A stretch of 54,060 nucleotides of DNA from Pseudomonadota bacterium (GCA_023411815.1 JAEYOJ010000037.1:1-54060); one strand, 5' to 3'; counted from the first letter of the stretch, positions 34,726 through 43,747 are shown. The notes: a model not told the origin generated them from the sequence alone. A program made the numbers and translations.

Positions 34726-34760
34726 CAGGGCGTGCTTACGCCCTGATCTCCTTCTTCCTT
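34726..34760 (+). terminator. Terminator of eutBC overlapping queH 3' end
   Basis: Eight-base stem CAGGGCGT/ACGCCCTG (34726-34733, 34738-34745) with a GCTT loop, followed on the plus strand by a pyrimidine-rich tract. It covers the queH stop codon on the other strand. Confidence 0.55.
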
Positions 34761-35374
34761 CGCTCCACCTCGCTGTACAGGCAGCCGCAGTAGTCCTGGC
34801 GGTACATGCCCATGGCCGTGGACTTCTCGATGCCCTCCTGCCAGCCGACCCGGAAGTCGCGGCACAGGAAGCGGTTCGGGCCGTCGGCGGCCAGGTCGCG
34901 GCAAAGGGCTGCGATGACCTCGTGCTTCTGCTTCGTGGAGTAGAGCAGCGTGCTGGAGAAGTAATCGAATCGGCCGTGCCTGGCGATGAACAGGGTTTTC
35001 TCCAGGCGAATGCGGTAGCAGTGGAAGCAGCGGTTGGCCTCGCGGAAGGTCACCTCGCGGAACCAGACCTGCGGATCGTACCCGGCGTCCTTGTAGATGA
35101 CCTTGATGCCCAGCTCGGCCTCGAACTGGCGGAGGGTGTCCCGGCGGCGGATGTACTCCGCCGCCGGGTGGATATTCGGATTGTAGAACAGGCCGGTGAC
35201 TTCGAAGCCCTCGGCCTTGAGGACCTGTACGGAGTAAACCGCGCAGGGCGCGCAGCAGATGTGCAGCAGCACGCGGCCAGCCGAACCGGGCTCGGGCGTC
35301 TCTTCGGCATTTAGGCCGGTATCGGTTTGCGCGGTGCCAGTCTCGGGTTCGGTCCTGGTTTCCTCGCTTTCCAT
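34736..35374 (-). CDS. queH: Epoxyqueuosine reductase QueH
   Basis: 212 residues. Makes queuosine in tRNA from epoxyqueuosine, as an alternative to QueG. Cysteine motifs for the FeS and redox sites are all seen: HICCAPC (Cys40, 41, 44), NRCFHCYRIRL and QDYCGCLYSE, along with GLFYNPNIHP and FSSTLLYSTKQKHE. The first ~32 residues are an acidic Thr/Glu-rich extension. Start: ATG 35374 directly after the rng stop (the GTG at 35377 shares bases with that stop), so the pair is coupled. Confidence 0.95.
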   Translation of the reverse strand: MESEETRTEPETGTAQTDTGLNAEETPEPGSAGRVLLHICCAPCAVYSVQVLKAEGFEVTGLFYNPNIHPAAEYIRRRDTLRQFEAELGIKVIYKDAGYDPQVWFREVTFREANRCFHCYRIRLEKTLFIARHGRFDYFSSTLLYSTKQKHEVIAALCRDLAADGPNRFLCRDFRVGWQEGIEKSTAMGMYRQDYCGCLYSEVERRKKEIRA

Positions 35375-35376
35375 CA

Positions 35377-36834
35377 CTAGACCCAGATAACGCGCACGAC
35401 CGCTCCGAATTTATCCTCCAGCTCATGGATCATGCCGCGCTTGTCGTTGAGCAGGTGGCGGGCCACCTCGGCCGAGGCCGCGACATATTCGAACGGCTCG
35501 CCGGACTTGTGGCCGCGCAGCCTGCGGTAGATTTCCTTCAGGGCCTGCATGGCCTGCCATTCCATGTTGCGGCGCAGGCCGTAGCCCTGGCAGCAGGGGC
35601 AGAGCTCATGGCTCTGGGACACGGCGGACACGCCCATGCGCTGGCGCACCAGCTCCATGAGCCCGAAGCGCGAGATGCGGCCCACGTCGGTACGCGCGCG
35701 GTCGTTCTTGATGGCCGTGCGCATGATCTTCTCGACTTCCTTGACGTGCTTCTTGTCCTTCATCTCGATGAAGTCTACCACGATCTGGCCGCCGATGTCT
35801 CGCAATCTGAGCTGGCGTGCGATTTCCTCGGCCGCCTCCAGGTTGCTCTTGAGGGCCAGGTCCTTGAAGCTCTTCTTGCCGCCGATGCGGCCGGAGTTGA
35901 TGTCGATGGCCGTGAGGGCCTCGGCGTGATCGAAGACGATCTGGCCGCCGGAGGGCAGGGTCACGGTGCGGCTGTAGATCTGGTCGAGCTGGCGCGTGAG
36001 GTTGAAGCGGTCGAAAAGCGAAATTTCGGGATCAGAGTGGACCTTGACCATGCTCTGCCGCCTGGGGAAGACGATGCTGACCAGTTCGGTGACCTGGGTG
36101 GCGGTCTCCTGGTCGTCGACCCAGATCTCGGACACGTCGGCGGTGAGGTAGTCGCGCACGGCCCGCGAGGAAAGCTCCATCTCCTGGTAGATGAGCGAGG
36201 GCGTGGCGGCCGTGGTGCCGCGCTTGCGGATCTCCTTCCACAACCGCTTCAGGTACTGCACGTCCTTGTCCAGGTTGGTCTTGGTCTCGGAGGAGCTGAC
36301 CGTGCGCACGATAAGGCCCAGGCCTTCGCCGGGCTGCATGGACTCCACCAGCTCCTTGAGGCGCTTGCGCTCCTCCTCGTCCTCGATCTTGCGCGAGATG
36401 CCGAGCTGCTCGCGGCCGGGCGTGAGCACGAAATAGCGTCCCGGCAGGGACAGATAGGTCGTCAGGAAGGCGCCCTTGGAGCCCGTGGGCTCCTTGACCA
36501 CCTGCACCAGCAGCTCCTGGCCGGGCTTGAGGACGGACTGCATGGGAGGGAAGCGGCTGCCCTTCTGCATCTGGTAGCCGCCCTGATAGTATTCGGGATG
36601 GACTTCGTCGATCTGCAGAAATCCGTTCTTCTTGGCGCCGTAATTGATGAACGCGGCCTGCAGGCCGGAGTCGACGTTGTGGATGACGCCCTTGTAGATG
36701 TTGCCCTTGGTCTTGGCCTGGTGCAGAAGCTCGACGTAGTATTCCTGGATTTTGGCGTCCTCGGCCAGGACGAGCTCGATCTGCTCGCCGGGGAGGACGC
36801 TGATGAACATTTTGCGTTTCTTCGCTGATGCCAT
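35377..36834 (-). CDS. rng: Ribonuclease E/G family endoribonuclease
   Basis: 485 residues, RNase G length, no long C-terminal scaffold. Motifs: S1 domain near residues 35-130 (IYKGVIHNVDSGLQAAFINYG), catalytic magnesium ligands in TAIDINSGR and VVDFIEMKD, and the zinc-link CPCCQG. The lead sequence MASAKKRKMFISVLPGEQIELVLAED matches the family start; ATG 36834 has GGAG before it, and the 40 codons upstream are not conserved. Acts in rRNA maturation and mRNA decay. Co-transcribed with queH. Confidence 0.96.
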   Translation of the reverse strand: MASAKKRKMFISVLPGEQIELVLAEDAKIQEYYVELLHQAKTKGNIYKGVIHNVDSGLQAAFINYGAKKNGFLQIDEVHPEYYQGGYQMQKGSRFPPMQSVLKPGQELLVQVVKEPTGSKGAFLTTYLSLPGRYFVLTPGREQLGISRKIEDEEERKRLKELVESMQPGEGLGLIVRTVSSSETKTNLDKDVQYLKRLWKEIRKRGTTAATPSLIYQEMELSSRAVRDYLTADVSEIWVDDQETATQVTELVSIVFPRRQSMVKVHSDPEISLFDRFNLTRQLDQIYSRTVTLPSGGQIVFDHAEALTAIDINSGRIGGKKSFKDLALKSNLEAAEEIARQLRLRDIGGQIVVDFIEMKDKKHVKEVEKIMRTAIKNDRARTDVGRISRFGLMELVRQRMGVSAVSQSHELCPCCQGYGLRRNMEWQAMQALKEIYRRLRGHKSGEPFEYVAASAEVARHLLNDKRGMIHELEDKFGAVVRVIWV

Positions 36835-36913
36835 TGCGCTCCGGTATCCTTGGGAAAGAAATTTATGGGAAAGATCGTCGGGCGGGACCCTCGTTGGATG
36901 AGGGACGGTGGGC

Positions 36914-37885
36914 CTACCTGCGGCCCGCGGCGTAGTATGGTCCGTCCTGCTCGCCGGCGGTTTCACCAGCCGTGCTGGCGATGGTGCGGACTCCGCCCGT
37001 TTTGCTCAAGGCGGCCAGGGCTTCGCGCACGCATTCGGCGCTCAGACCCGTGGCTTGTGCGAGCTGTGCTGCGGTTTGCGGCCTGCGTCGCACGGAATTC
37101 TGAACTATCTCCTGGATTTCCTGTTTCGTCAACAGGTTGGCCGACAAAGCGGATGAACTCTGTCCGACAGCTTCAGTAATGTCGGCACGCAGTTCGCGCC
37201 GCCAGAGTTCCAAGGTTTCCTTGGATACGGGCTTGGCCTCGGCGTACGCGCCGGGTCTGGTCATGGTCACCACGTCGACGCGGTCGGGCGCCAGCCCGGG
37301 CATGATGGCCTTGAGCCTGCGCAGGTTCTCCTCGCTGTCGTTGACCCCGGCCACCAACAGCACCTCCAGGAAGATGCGCCCGGCGAACTCGCGGCGGAAG
37401 GCCAGCAGGGCCTCAGCCACGGCCCGCGGGGTCACGCCTTCGGCCGGCCGGTTCACGGCGGCGAACTCCTCGTTCACCAGGGAATCCAGGGAGGGCAGGA
37501 CGATGTCGGCCTGGGCCAGTTCGCGCCGGACCTCGGGCTCCACCAGCAGGCTCGCGTTGGTCAGCACGGCCACGGGCGTCGAGGGCATGATGCGCCGCGC
37601 GCCGCGGATGACCTCGCCGAACTCCGTGTTGAGCAGGGGCTCGCCCGAGCCGCCCAGGGTCACCGCGTCCACGGGCTGGCCGACATGCTCTTGCCAGTGC
37701 GCGAGCTCGTCCAGGATGGCCCTGGCCGGCACATAGGCCTTGCGTTCGGTGGTCAGCACGGCCGTGCGGCCCACTTCGCAGTACAGGCAGTCCATGGAGC
37801 AGATGGGGGCGGAGGTGAGGTCCAGACCCAGGGAGCGGCCGAGGCGGCCGGAGAGCACCGGCCCGAAGACGTACTTATATTTCAT
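36914..37885 (-). CDS. Radical SAM protein with C-terminal winged-helix-like region
   Basis: 323 residues. N-terminal radical SAM motif CSMDCLYCE (CX3CX2C) after FGPVLSGRLGRSLGLDL, then VTLGGSGEPLLN. This is the COG0731-like radical SAM group without a defined reaction in bacteria. Residues ~240-310 look like a helix-turn-helix/winged-helix domain (RRPQTAAQLAQATGLSAECVREALAAL), so nucleic-acid binding is possible. Divergent from trmI, with overlapping inverted repeats (TGGTTT/AAACCA; CTATG/CATAG) at 37889-37909 just upstream of its ATG. Confidence 0.85.
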   Translation of the reverse strand: MKYKYVFGPVLSGRLGRSLGLDLTSAPICSMDCLYCEVGRTAVLTTERKAYVPARAILDELAHWQEHVGQPVDAVTLGGSGEPLLNTEFGEVIRGARRIMPSTPVAVLTNASLLVEPEVRRELAQADIVLPSLDSLVNEEFAAVNRPAEGVTPRAVAEALLAFRREFAGRIFLEVLLVAGVNDSEENLRRLKAIMPGLAPDRVDVVTMTRPGAYAEAKPVSKETLELWRRELRADITEAVGQSSSALSANLLTKQEIQEIVQNSVRRRPQTAAQLAQATGLSAECVREALAALSKTGGVRTIASTAGETAGEQDGPYYAAGRR

Positions 37886-37913
37886 CGTTGGTTTCTATGC
37901 AAACCATAGATTC

Positions 37914-37942
37914 TTGACAGGAACTGCGGCCGCGACTACCAG
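37914..37942 (+). promoter_or_regulatory. Candidate trmI promoter
   Basis: TTGACA (37914-37919), 17-base spacer, TACCAG (37937-37942; weak -10), about 25 bases before the trmI ATG. Confidence 0.4.
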
Positions 37943-37967
37943 ACTACAGCTTTTTCGGAGGTTATAC

Positions 37968-38930
37968 ATGCTCAAGCCTGGCGAACTGGTACTGCTTGTC
38001 AGTCCCAAAGGCAAGCGCTACCTGCGCAAGCTGGCTCTCGAGGACACCCTGCACACGCAGGACGGCCAACTGGCCATGGCCGCCGTGGCCGAGGCGGGCT
38101 TCGGCCACACGGCCAAGACGCATCTCGGCCGGTCGTACCGCATCATGAAGCCCACACTGTATGATCTGGTCAAGGGCGTGAAGCGCCAGACCCAGATCAT
38201 CTACCCCAAGGAGATCGGCTATCTCATAATGAAGCTCGGCATCGGACCGGGCACGACGGTGGTCGAGGCCGGCTGCGGCTCTGGCAGCCTGACCGTGGCC
38301 CTGGCCTGGTTCGTGGGGCCGCAGGGCAAGGTCTACACCCACGAGCGCCGGCCCGAGTTTCTCAAACTCAACGCGCGCAACCTGGCCTGGGCCGGGCTGG
38401 ACGACGGCCGCGTGACGCACGTGGAGAAGGACATCGCCGAGGGTTTCGGCTGCACGGACGCGGATGCGCTGTTCCTGGACGTGCGCACGCCCGAGGACTA
38501 CGTGTGGCGCATCCCCGAGGCGGTCAAGCCCGGCGCGCCCGTGGGCTTCCTGGTGCCCACCACCAACCAGGTCAGCGCCCTCATCGCGGCCCTTGAAAAA
38601 GGCCCCTTCGCGGACATCGAGATGCTGGAGATATTCCTGCGTCGCTACAAGCCCGTGGCCGAGCGGCTGCGGCCCGACGACCGCATGGTGGCCCACACTG
38701 GCTTCCTCGTGTTCGCCCGCGTGCAGGAGCCGGCTCCGGAACCCGACGCGGACACGGCCGAAACCGCGGCCCAAGGCGAAGAGAGCGGCGATGTGGCCGA
38801 CTCCGCCGTTGCTGACGCGCCATGCGCCGCCGGCGAGAGTGCGTCCGGCGAGCCGGGACCCGGCGAAGCCTGCTCCCAGGGCTGCCTTGACGCGGCCGAG
38901 GAGCTGGAAGACAGCCGCGGCCTGGGCTAG
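37968..38930 (+). CDS. trmI: tRNA (adenine-N1)-methyltransferase TrmI with extended acidic tail
   Basis: 320 residues, ATG 37968 with GGAGG at 37957-37961. Methylates A58 of the tRNA T-loop. The N-terminal beta domain (GELVLLVSPKGKRYLRKL) and Rossmann fold with VVEAGCGSGSLTVALA, THERRPEFLKLNARNL and DALFLDVRTPEDYVW are typical. The normal protein ends near residue 255 (HTGFLVFARV). About 65 extra residues follow, rich in Ala, Glu, Asp, Gly and Pro with three Cys. The tail is in frame and its composition is unlike the catalytic part. Confidence 0.93.
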   Translation: MLKPGELVLLVSPKGKRYLRKLALEDTLHTQDGQLAMAAVAEAGFGHTAKTHLGRSYRIMKPTLYDLVKGVKRQTQIIYPKEIGYLIMKLGIGPGTTVVEAGCGSGSLTVALAWFVGPQGKVYTHERRPEFLKLNARNLAWAGLDDGRVTHVEKDIAEGFGCTDADALFLDVRTPEDYVWRIPEAVKPGAPVGFLVPTTNQVSALIAALEKGPFADIEMLEIFLRRYKPVAERLRPDDRMVAHTGFLVFARVQEPAPEPDADTAETAAQGEESGDVADSAVADAPCAAGESASGEPGPGEACSQGCLDAAEELEDSRGLG

Positions 38931-39056
38931 ATTAGGGGTATCCGTTCGTAATACCTGACGAAAGACGACAGGGGCTTGCTTTTTTTCTGAGCAGCCCTTA
39001 AAGATTGACGGCATCATAACCATCCTACCCCGCCAGATATTCAGGAGCGGACATAC

Positions 39057-40322
39057 ATGACCCGCAAAGATCGCACAGAAGGCATATATTCGCGCAGGGA
39101 GGTCCTCGACGGAAGCGAGCGCAACCAGTACTCGCTCATCCAGCTCAAGGAGCTGCTCTCCTACGCCTACCGCTACTCCGAGGACGTGAAGAAGCGCTTC
39201 GACCGCGCGCAGTTCCACGTGGACAAGTTCAAGAACCTGTCCGACCTCAAGCACATCCCCATCCTCAAGAAGAAGGAGCTCATCTTCCTGCAGTCCATGG
39301 GCCCGCGCCTGGGCGGCCTGTTGACCAAGGATCTGGGCGAGCTGCGGCGCGTGTTCCTGTCGCCCGGCCCCATCTTCGATCCCGAGGACCGCGCCGACGA
39401 CTACTGGGGCTGGACCGAAGGCTTCTACGCCTGCGGCTTCCGCTCCGGCGACGTGGCCCAGATCACCTTCAACTACCACCTGGCCCCGGCCGGTCTCATG
39501 TTCGAGGAGCCGCTCAAGAACCTGGGCTGCGCCGTCGTCCCTGCCGGCCCCGGCAACACGAACAGCCAGCTCGACATCATGCAGAAGCTGCGAGTGACCG
39601 GCTACATCGGCACGCCGAGCTACCTGCTGCACCTCGCCCAGAAGGCCGAGGAAATGGGCCTCAACCTGCGCAAGGACCTCTTCATGGAAGTGGCCTTCGT
39701 CACGGGCGAGAAGTTCTCCGAAAAGATGCGTTCGCAGATCGAGAAGAAGTTCGACTGCATCATGCGCCAGGGCTACGGCACGGCCGACGTGGGCTGCATC
39801 GGCTACGAGTGCTTCCACAAGACCGGCCTGCACATCTCCAACCGCGCCTTCGTGGAGATCTGCCATCCCGACACGGGCATCCCGCTCAAGGACGGCGAGG
39901 TGGGCGAGATCGTGGTCACGGCCTTCAACAAGACCTACCCGCTGATCCGTCTGGCCACCGGCGACCTGTCCTACATCGACCGCGCCCCGTGCGCCTGCGG
40001 CCGCTTCACGCCGCGGCTGGGCACCATCGTCGGCCGCGTGGACACCACGGCCCGCATCAAGGGCATGTTCGTCTACCCGCACCAGGTCGAGCAGGTCATG
40101 TCCACCTACGAGGAGATCAAGCGCTGGCAGATCGTGGTCACCAACCCCGAAGGCATAGACGAGATGGAGCTCTACATCGAGGCCTCCAACTTCAAGCGTC
40201 AGGACGAGCTGCTGCACACCTTCCGCGAGAAGATCAAGCTCCGCCCGGAACTGAAGATCCTGGCTCCCGGCACGCTGCCGCCGCAGATTCGTCCCATCGA
40301 GGACAAGCGCAAGTGGGATTAG
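39057..40322 (+). CDS. PaaK-like phenylacetate-CoA ligase / AMP-binding family
   Basis: 421 residues, ATG 39057 with AGGAG at 39043-39047. Shorter ANL-type enzyme of the phenylacetate-CoA ligase group: start NQYSLIQLKELLSYAYRYSEDV, ADDYWGWTEGFYACGFRSGD, adenylate motif RQGYGTADVG, YPLIRLATGDLSYID, CACGRFTPRLGTIVGRVDTTARIKGMFVYP and the C-terminal ligase lid. It activates a carboxylate to an acyl-CoA; the substrate cannot be told. A weak hairpin at 38970-38999 lies upstream. The ChaN-PDZ gene overlaps its last codons. Confidence 0.9.
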   Translation: MTRKDRTEGIYSRREVLDGSERNQYSLIQLKELLSYAYRYSEDVKKRFDRAQFHVDKFKNLSDLKHIPILKKKELIFLQSMGPRLGGLLTKDLGELRRVFLSPGPIFDPEDRADDYWGWTEGFYACGFRSGDVAQITFNYHLAPAGLMFEEPLKNLGCAVVPAGPGNTNSQLDIMQKLRVTGYIGTPSYLLHLAQKAEEMGLNLRKDLFMEVAFVTGEKFSEKMRSQIEKKFDCIMRQGYGTADVGCIGYECFHKTGLHISNRAFVEICHPDTGIPLKDGEVGEIVVTAFNKTYPLIRLATGDLSYIDRAPCACGRFTPRLGTIVGRVDTTARIKGMFVYPHQVEQVMSTYEEIKRWQIVVTNPEGIDEMELYIEASNFKRQDELLHTFREKIKLRPELKILAPGTLPPQIRPIEDKRKWD

Positions 40323-41527
40323 CCCCCGGAATCATCCTTCGCCTGTTTCTGATCGCCGTGTCCCTGGCCTGGCTCGCGTCCTGCGCGGCCGGGCCGGGGC
40401 GCACTCCGGCTCCGGCCGCTCCCGCGCCATCCGCGTCCCGCCCGCCGGCTCCGTCCGCGGGCCTTGAGCCGGGCAGCCTGTTCAACGCCCAGGGCCAGCG
40501 CATCACGCACAAGGCCTTTGCCGCCCTGGCCTCCGGCTACGACTACATTCTGCTCGGCGAAAGCCACTCCAGCCGTTGCGACCACATCGCTCAGGCCGCG
40601 CTCATCAGGGCCATGTCCGAACGGGGCCCCGGGCCCGCGGTCGGCCTCGAAATGGTCGACGTGACGCGCCAGGATGTCCTGGACGAATTCTCCGACGGCA
40701 TCCTCGACGTCCAGGTGGTGGAAGGATATCTGGAGTGGCAGAAGTCCTGGGGCTACGCCTTCGACCTCTACGAGCCCATCTTCCTGGCCGCCCAGGAACA
40801 CGGATTGCCCGTGACGGCCCTCAACCTGCCCAGGGCGCTCATCGAGCAGATCAGCGCCGGCGGACTGGATTCCCTGACTCCCGAGGAGACCGTTCTCCTA
40901 CCCGAGAAGATCGTACCGCCGCCGGCTGAGCAGGCCGAGGTCCTGGAGGAGGTCTTCGCGCGGCACAGATCCGGCGAGGATATGGACGAGGAGGAAACCG
41001 CGCTGCGCCGCGAGCGGTTCTTTCTCATCCAGTCCCTGTGGGACAGCGGGATGGCCGAGCGTGCGGTCGAGGCCCGCAGGAACTTCGCGCGGCCCGTGGC
41101 CATCGTGGCCGGCGCGGGTCACGTCGAGTTCGGCTGGGGCATCGCCCATCGGCTGAAGGCCTACGAGCCGGGCGCTAGGATTCTGCTCGCGCTGCCCTGG
41201 CGCGGCAAGGAGCCTTTGGAGGGCGCGGACGTCTTCTACTACTGCCCAGCGACGCACCGCAGCTCCATGGGCATGGTCCTGCAGGAGGAGGGCAAGCGCG
41301 TCGTCGTCGTGGACGTGGAAGTGGACTCGCGAGCGGACAACGCGGGCCTGCGGGTCGGCGACGTCATCACCGGTGCGGGCGCCACGCCCGTGACCAGCCT
41401 GTGGGACCTGCACAAGGCCGGCGTTGAGGCGCACAAGGCTGGCAAGCCCCTGACCCTGACCGTGCTGCGCGGCAAGGAGCTGCTGACCCTGAACATGGGC
41501 AAGCTTGGCAAGGCAGAAAGGCCGTAG
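40313..41527 (+). CDS. ChaN-type lipoprotein with C-terminal PDZ domain
   Basis: 404 residues from GTG 40313 (GAGGA at 40299-40303), overlapping the ligase stop by 10 bases. Lipobox LASC at Cys24. A Pro/Ala linker is followed by a ChaN-like domain (PF04187 type, residues ~60-290): GYDYILLGESHSSRCDHIAQA, GLEMVDVTRQDVLDEF, YLEWQKSWGYAFDLYEPIFL and VAIVAGAGHVEFGWG, with conserved His/Glu. Residues ~315-400 are PDZ-like (VVVVDVEVDSRADNAGLRVGDVITG). ChaN in Campylobacter binds heme. The domain pair suggests an envelope heme or protein-binding role, inferred only. Confidence 0.85.
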   Translation: MGLAPGIILRLFLIAVSLAWLASCAAGPGRTPAPAAPAPSASRPPAPSAGLEPGSLFNAQGQRITHKAFAALASGYDYILLGESHSSRCDHIAQAALIRAMSERGPGPAVGLEMVDVTRQDVLDEFSDGILDVQVVEGYLEWQKSWGYAFDLYEPIFLAAQEHGLPVTALNLPRALIEQISAGGLDSLTPEETVLLPEKIVPPPAEQAEVLEEVFARHRSGEDMDEEETALRRERFFLIQSLWDSGMAERAVEARRNFARPVAIVAGAGHVEFGWGIAHRLKAYEPGARILLALPWRGKEPLEGADVFYYCPATHRSSMGMVLQEEGKRVVVVDVEVDSRADNAGLRVGDVITGAGATPVTSLWDLHKAGVEAHKAGKPLTLTVLRGKELLTLNMGKLGKAERP

Positions 41528-41551
41528 CCGGCTTGAGGTTACCCGGCGCGT

Positions 41552-41585
41552 TTTGCACAAGAGCCGGGAAGGGCTTTGCCCTTCC
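41552..41585. repeat. Dispersed hairpin repeat, copy B, acting as a convergent terminator
   Basis: Shares 28 of 30 bases (41552-41581) with 15311-15340. Its core GGGAAGGGC-TTT-GCCCTTCCC (41565-41585) is a nine-base perfect hairpin located between the convergent ChaN-PDZ and ABC exporter genes, the normal place for such an element. Confidence 0.65.
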
Positions 41586-41667
41586 CATACCCATCCCGCC
41601 AGGGCGTGACGCCGCCCCCCCTCGTTTCTGGAGCCGCGCAATTCACGAGTGCTCCATCAAGGGGCTA

Positions 41668-43575
41668 TCAAGCTTCCTGGCCGGCTGACTCGACAGGCAC
41701 GACAGGCGCGACAGGCGCGACAGGCGCGCCCTCTCCGCTCTGCACGCTCCACAGGCCCGCGTAGACCCCGCCCTTTCGCACCAGTTCCTCGTGCCTTCCC
41801 TGTTCCACCACCAGTCCGTCCACAAGCACCAGGATCTCGTCCGCGTTGCGCACCGTGGACAGCCTGTGCGCCACGGCCAGGATCATGCGTCCGCTGCGCA
41901 GCCGGTCCATGTTGCGCTGGATGATCTCCTCGGTTCGCGTGTCCACGCTGGCCGTGGCCTCGTCCAGCAGCAGGATGGCCGGATCGCGCAGGATGGCCCT
42001 GGCCAGGGAGATGCGCTGGCGCTGGCCGCCGGACAGCTTGAGGCCGCGTTCGCCCACGAAGGTCTGGTAGCCCTGGGGCAGCGAGCTGATGAACTCGTCG
42101 GCTCCGGCCACTTCGGCCGCGCGGCGCACGTCCTCGTCCGAGGCCTCGGGCGAGCCGAGGCGGATGTTGTCCAGCACCGGGCCGTAGAACAGGAACGGGT
42201 CCTGGGATACGTAGCCCACATGGCGGCGGAAGCTCTCCAACTCCAGGTCGGTCAGGGGCAGGCCGTTCACCAGGATACGTCCCGAGTCGGGCTCGTAGTA
42301 GCGCAGGAGCAGCTTGACCAGAGTGGACTTGCCCGCGCCCGTGGGGCCCACCACGCCGATCAGGCGGCCGGTCTCCAGCGTGAAGCCCACGCCGTTGATG
42401 ATCTGCTCGCGGCCCTTGTAGTCGAAGCGCACGTCGCGGAACTCCACGCGGGAAGGACGCTCGACCAGGGGCTTGGCTCCGGGGTGGTCGCGGATGGCCG
42501 GCTCGGTGTCCATAAGCTCCATGATGCGCTGGGCAGCGGCCTCGGAACGCTGTATCTGGTTGATGAGCATGCCGAAGACGAACAGCGGCAGCACCAGACG
42601 CATGGCCAGCAGGACAAAGGACGTGAAGTCGCCCACGCTGGGTCCCCGGTCCGTGAAGGTCAGCCAGCCGCCAAGGGCGATGAGCGTCCCGAAGGACAGT
42701 CCTGCCAGCACGTATATGATGGGCAGGAAACGCGCGCGCTCCGCGGCGGCGTGAATGGCCGCGTCGCGGTACTCGGCGGACTGGGCCAGCACGCGCTCGG
42801 CCTGCGGGCCCTCGGCCGTGTAGGCCTGGATCACGCCCATGCCCTGCAGGTTGTTCTCGATGATCGAATTGATGGCCGCCACGGCCCGGCGGGCCTGGCG
42901 GTAGCGGGGCTGTACGCGCGTGGCGAAGAAGCGCACGGCTATGATCGCGAAGGGCAGAGGGGCCAGCAGCAGCATGGCCAGCCGCCAGTCAAGCCAGAAC
43001 AGCACGGCGTAGGTGCCCGTGAAGGTGATGACCAGGCGCACCACCGAGGTGGACACGTCGGAAAAGAAGCGCTCCAGGGTGTCCACGTCCGAGGAGACCA
43101 CGGACATGATGTCGCCGGTCTGGCGCTCCTCGAAGAAGGCCACGTCCAGGCGCTGGATGTGCTCGTACAGCCGGCCGCGGATGTCGTGCCGGACCATCTG
43201 GGCCATGGAGTCCAGGGCGTAGTCGCTGGCGGACTGGCACAGGGCCAGCCCCAGGAAGCCGCCGAGCACGGCCAGGCCGTAGATACAGAACATGTGCGGG
43301 GCGGTCGCGGCCGGGGTCAGGCCGCCTGCTCCGGGGGTGATGAGGTCCACCACGCGGCCCACGAGCACAAGCGGCAGCAAGTCGAAGAGGCGCGCCAGGG
43401 CGTTGGTCCCCAGGCCCGCCAGGATGCGCCTGGCGTAGGGGCGGGCGTAGGGCACGAGCCGCCACAGGTGTCGGCCCAGGGCCGCATCGGGAACGGGAGG
43501 GGAGGCCGGGGCCGCGGAGTCTGCCCCGTCGCTTGCGGCTGTTTCGGCTCTGGTCGACTTTGATTGGATGCGCAT
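41668..43575 (-). CDS. Half-size ABC exporter (MsbA/MdlB type)
   Basis: 635 residues. Transmembrane domain ~35-370 with six helices, including the family segment FFEERQTGDIMSVVSSDVDTLERFF-like coupling region. Nucleotide domain: Walker A GPTGAGKST, signature LSGGQRQR, Walker B ILLLDEATASVD, and His in AVAHRLSTVRNAD. Functions as a dimer exporting lipid or drug-like substrates. The C-terminus ends in a short Pro-Val-Ala tract encoded by a nine-base tandem repeat (41690-41725). Weak ribosome site at ATG 43575. Confidence 0.95.
   Translation of the reverse strand: MRIQSKSTRAETAASDGADSAAPASPPVPDAALGRHLWRLVPYARPYARRILAGLGTNALARLFDLLPLVLVGRVVDLITPGAGGLTPAATAPHMFCIYGLAVLGGFLGLALCQSASDYALDSMAQMVRHDIRGRLYEHIQRLDVAFFEERQTGDIMSVVSSDVDTLERFFSDVSTSVVRLVITFTGTYAVLFWLDWRLAMLLLAPLPFAIIAVRFFATRVQPRYRQARRAVAAINSIIENNLQGMGVIQAYTAEGPQAERVLAQSAEYRDAAIHAAAERARFLPIIYVLAGLSFGTLIALGGWLTFTDRGPSVGDFTSFVLLAMRLVLPLFVFGMLINQIQRSEAAAQRIMELMDTEPAIRDHPGAKPLVERPSRVEFRDVRFDYKGREQIINGVGFTLETGRLIGVVGPTGAGKSTLVKLLLRYYEPDSGRILVNGLPLTDLELESFRRHVGYVSQDPFLFYGPVLDNIRLGSPEASDEDVRRAAEVAGADEFISSLPQGYQTFVGERGLKLSGGQRQRISLARAILRDPAILLLDEATASVDTRTEEIIQRNMDRLRSGRMILAVAHRLSTVRNADEILVLVDGLVVEQGRHEELVRKGGVYAGLWSVQSGEGAPVAPVAPVVPVESAGQEA
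41690..41725. repeat. Tandem repeat, four nine-base units
   Basis: Four consecutive units of CGACAGGC(A/G), 36 bases, in frame in the 3' end of the ABC exporter gene where they encode a Pro-Val-Ala-type tract. Copy number could vary without frameshift. Confidence 0.85.
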
Positions 43576-43731
43576 GACGAGTTCCAGGTTCCTTAGCCCC
43601 TTCGGGCAGCGATGGTGAAATCCAGGTATCGAAAGGCTCGATACACCGGCCGAGCGGGGTCTTCACTAGCATTGGCTGCGGCAAATGCAAATCTGGCGCG
43701 GGTTGGAAGCCGGAGAAGATAGGGAGACTAT

Positions 43732-43747
43732 TTGATTGGCCAATCAA
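43732..43747. promoter_or_regulatory. Perfect palindrome, probable operator of the tmc promoter
   Basis: TTGATTGGCCAATCAA, 16 bases with full two-fold symmetry, centred about 60 bases upstream of the -35 at 43798. The position fits an activator of the CRP/FNR or a helix-turn-helix type. The half-site TTGAT resembles FNR boxes, but the spacing is six rather than four bases. Confidence 0.5.

Noticed and set aside
37962..40217. 751-codon leftward open frame across trmI and the PaaK-like gene
   Set aside because: Spans two well-identified genes on the other strand and has no recognisable motif or ribosome site.
41690..41725. CRISPR-like array
   Set aside because: Units are only nine bases with no spacers and are in frame within a coding sequence.
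43732..43747. Canonical FNR/HcpR box upstream of tmcD
   Set aside because: Half-sites TTGAT and ATCAA are present but separated by six bases, not four, so I kept it only as an unspecified palindrome.
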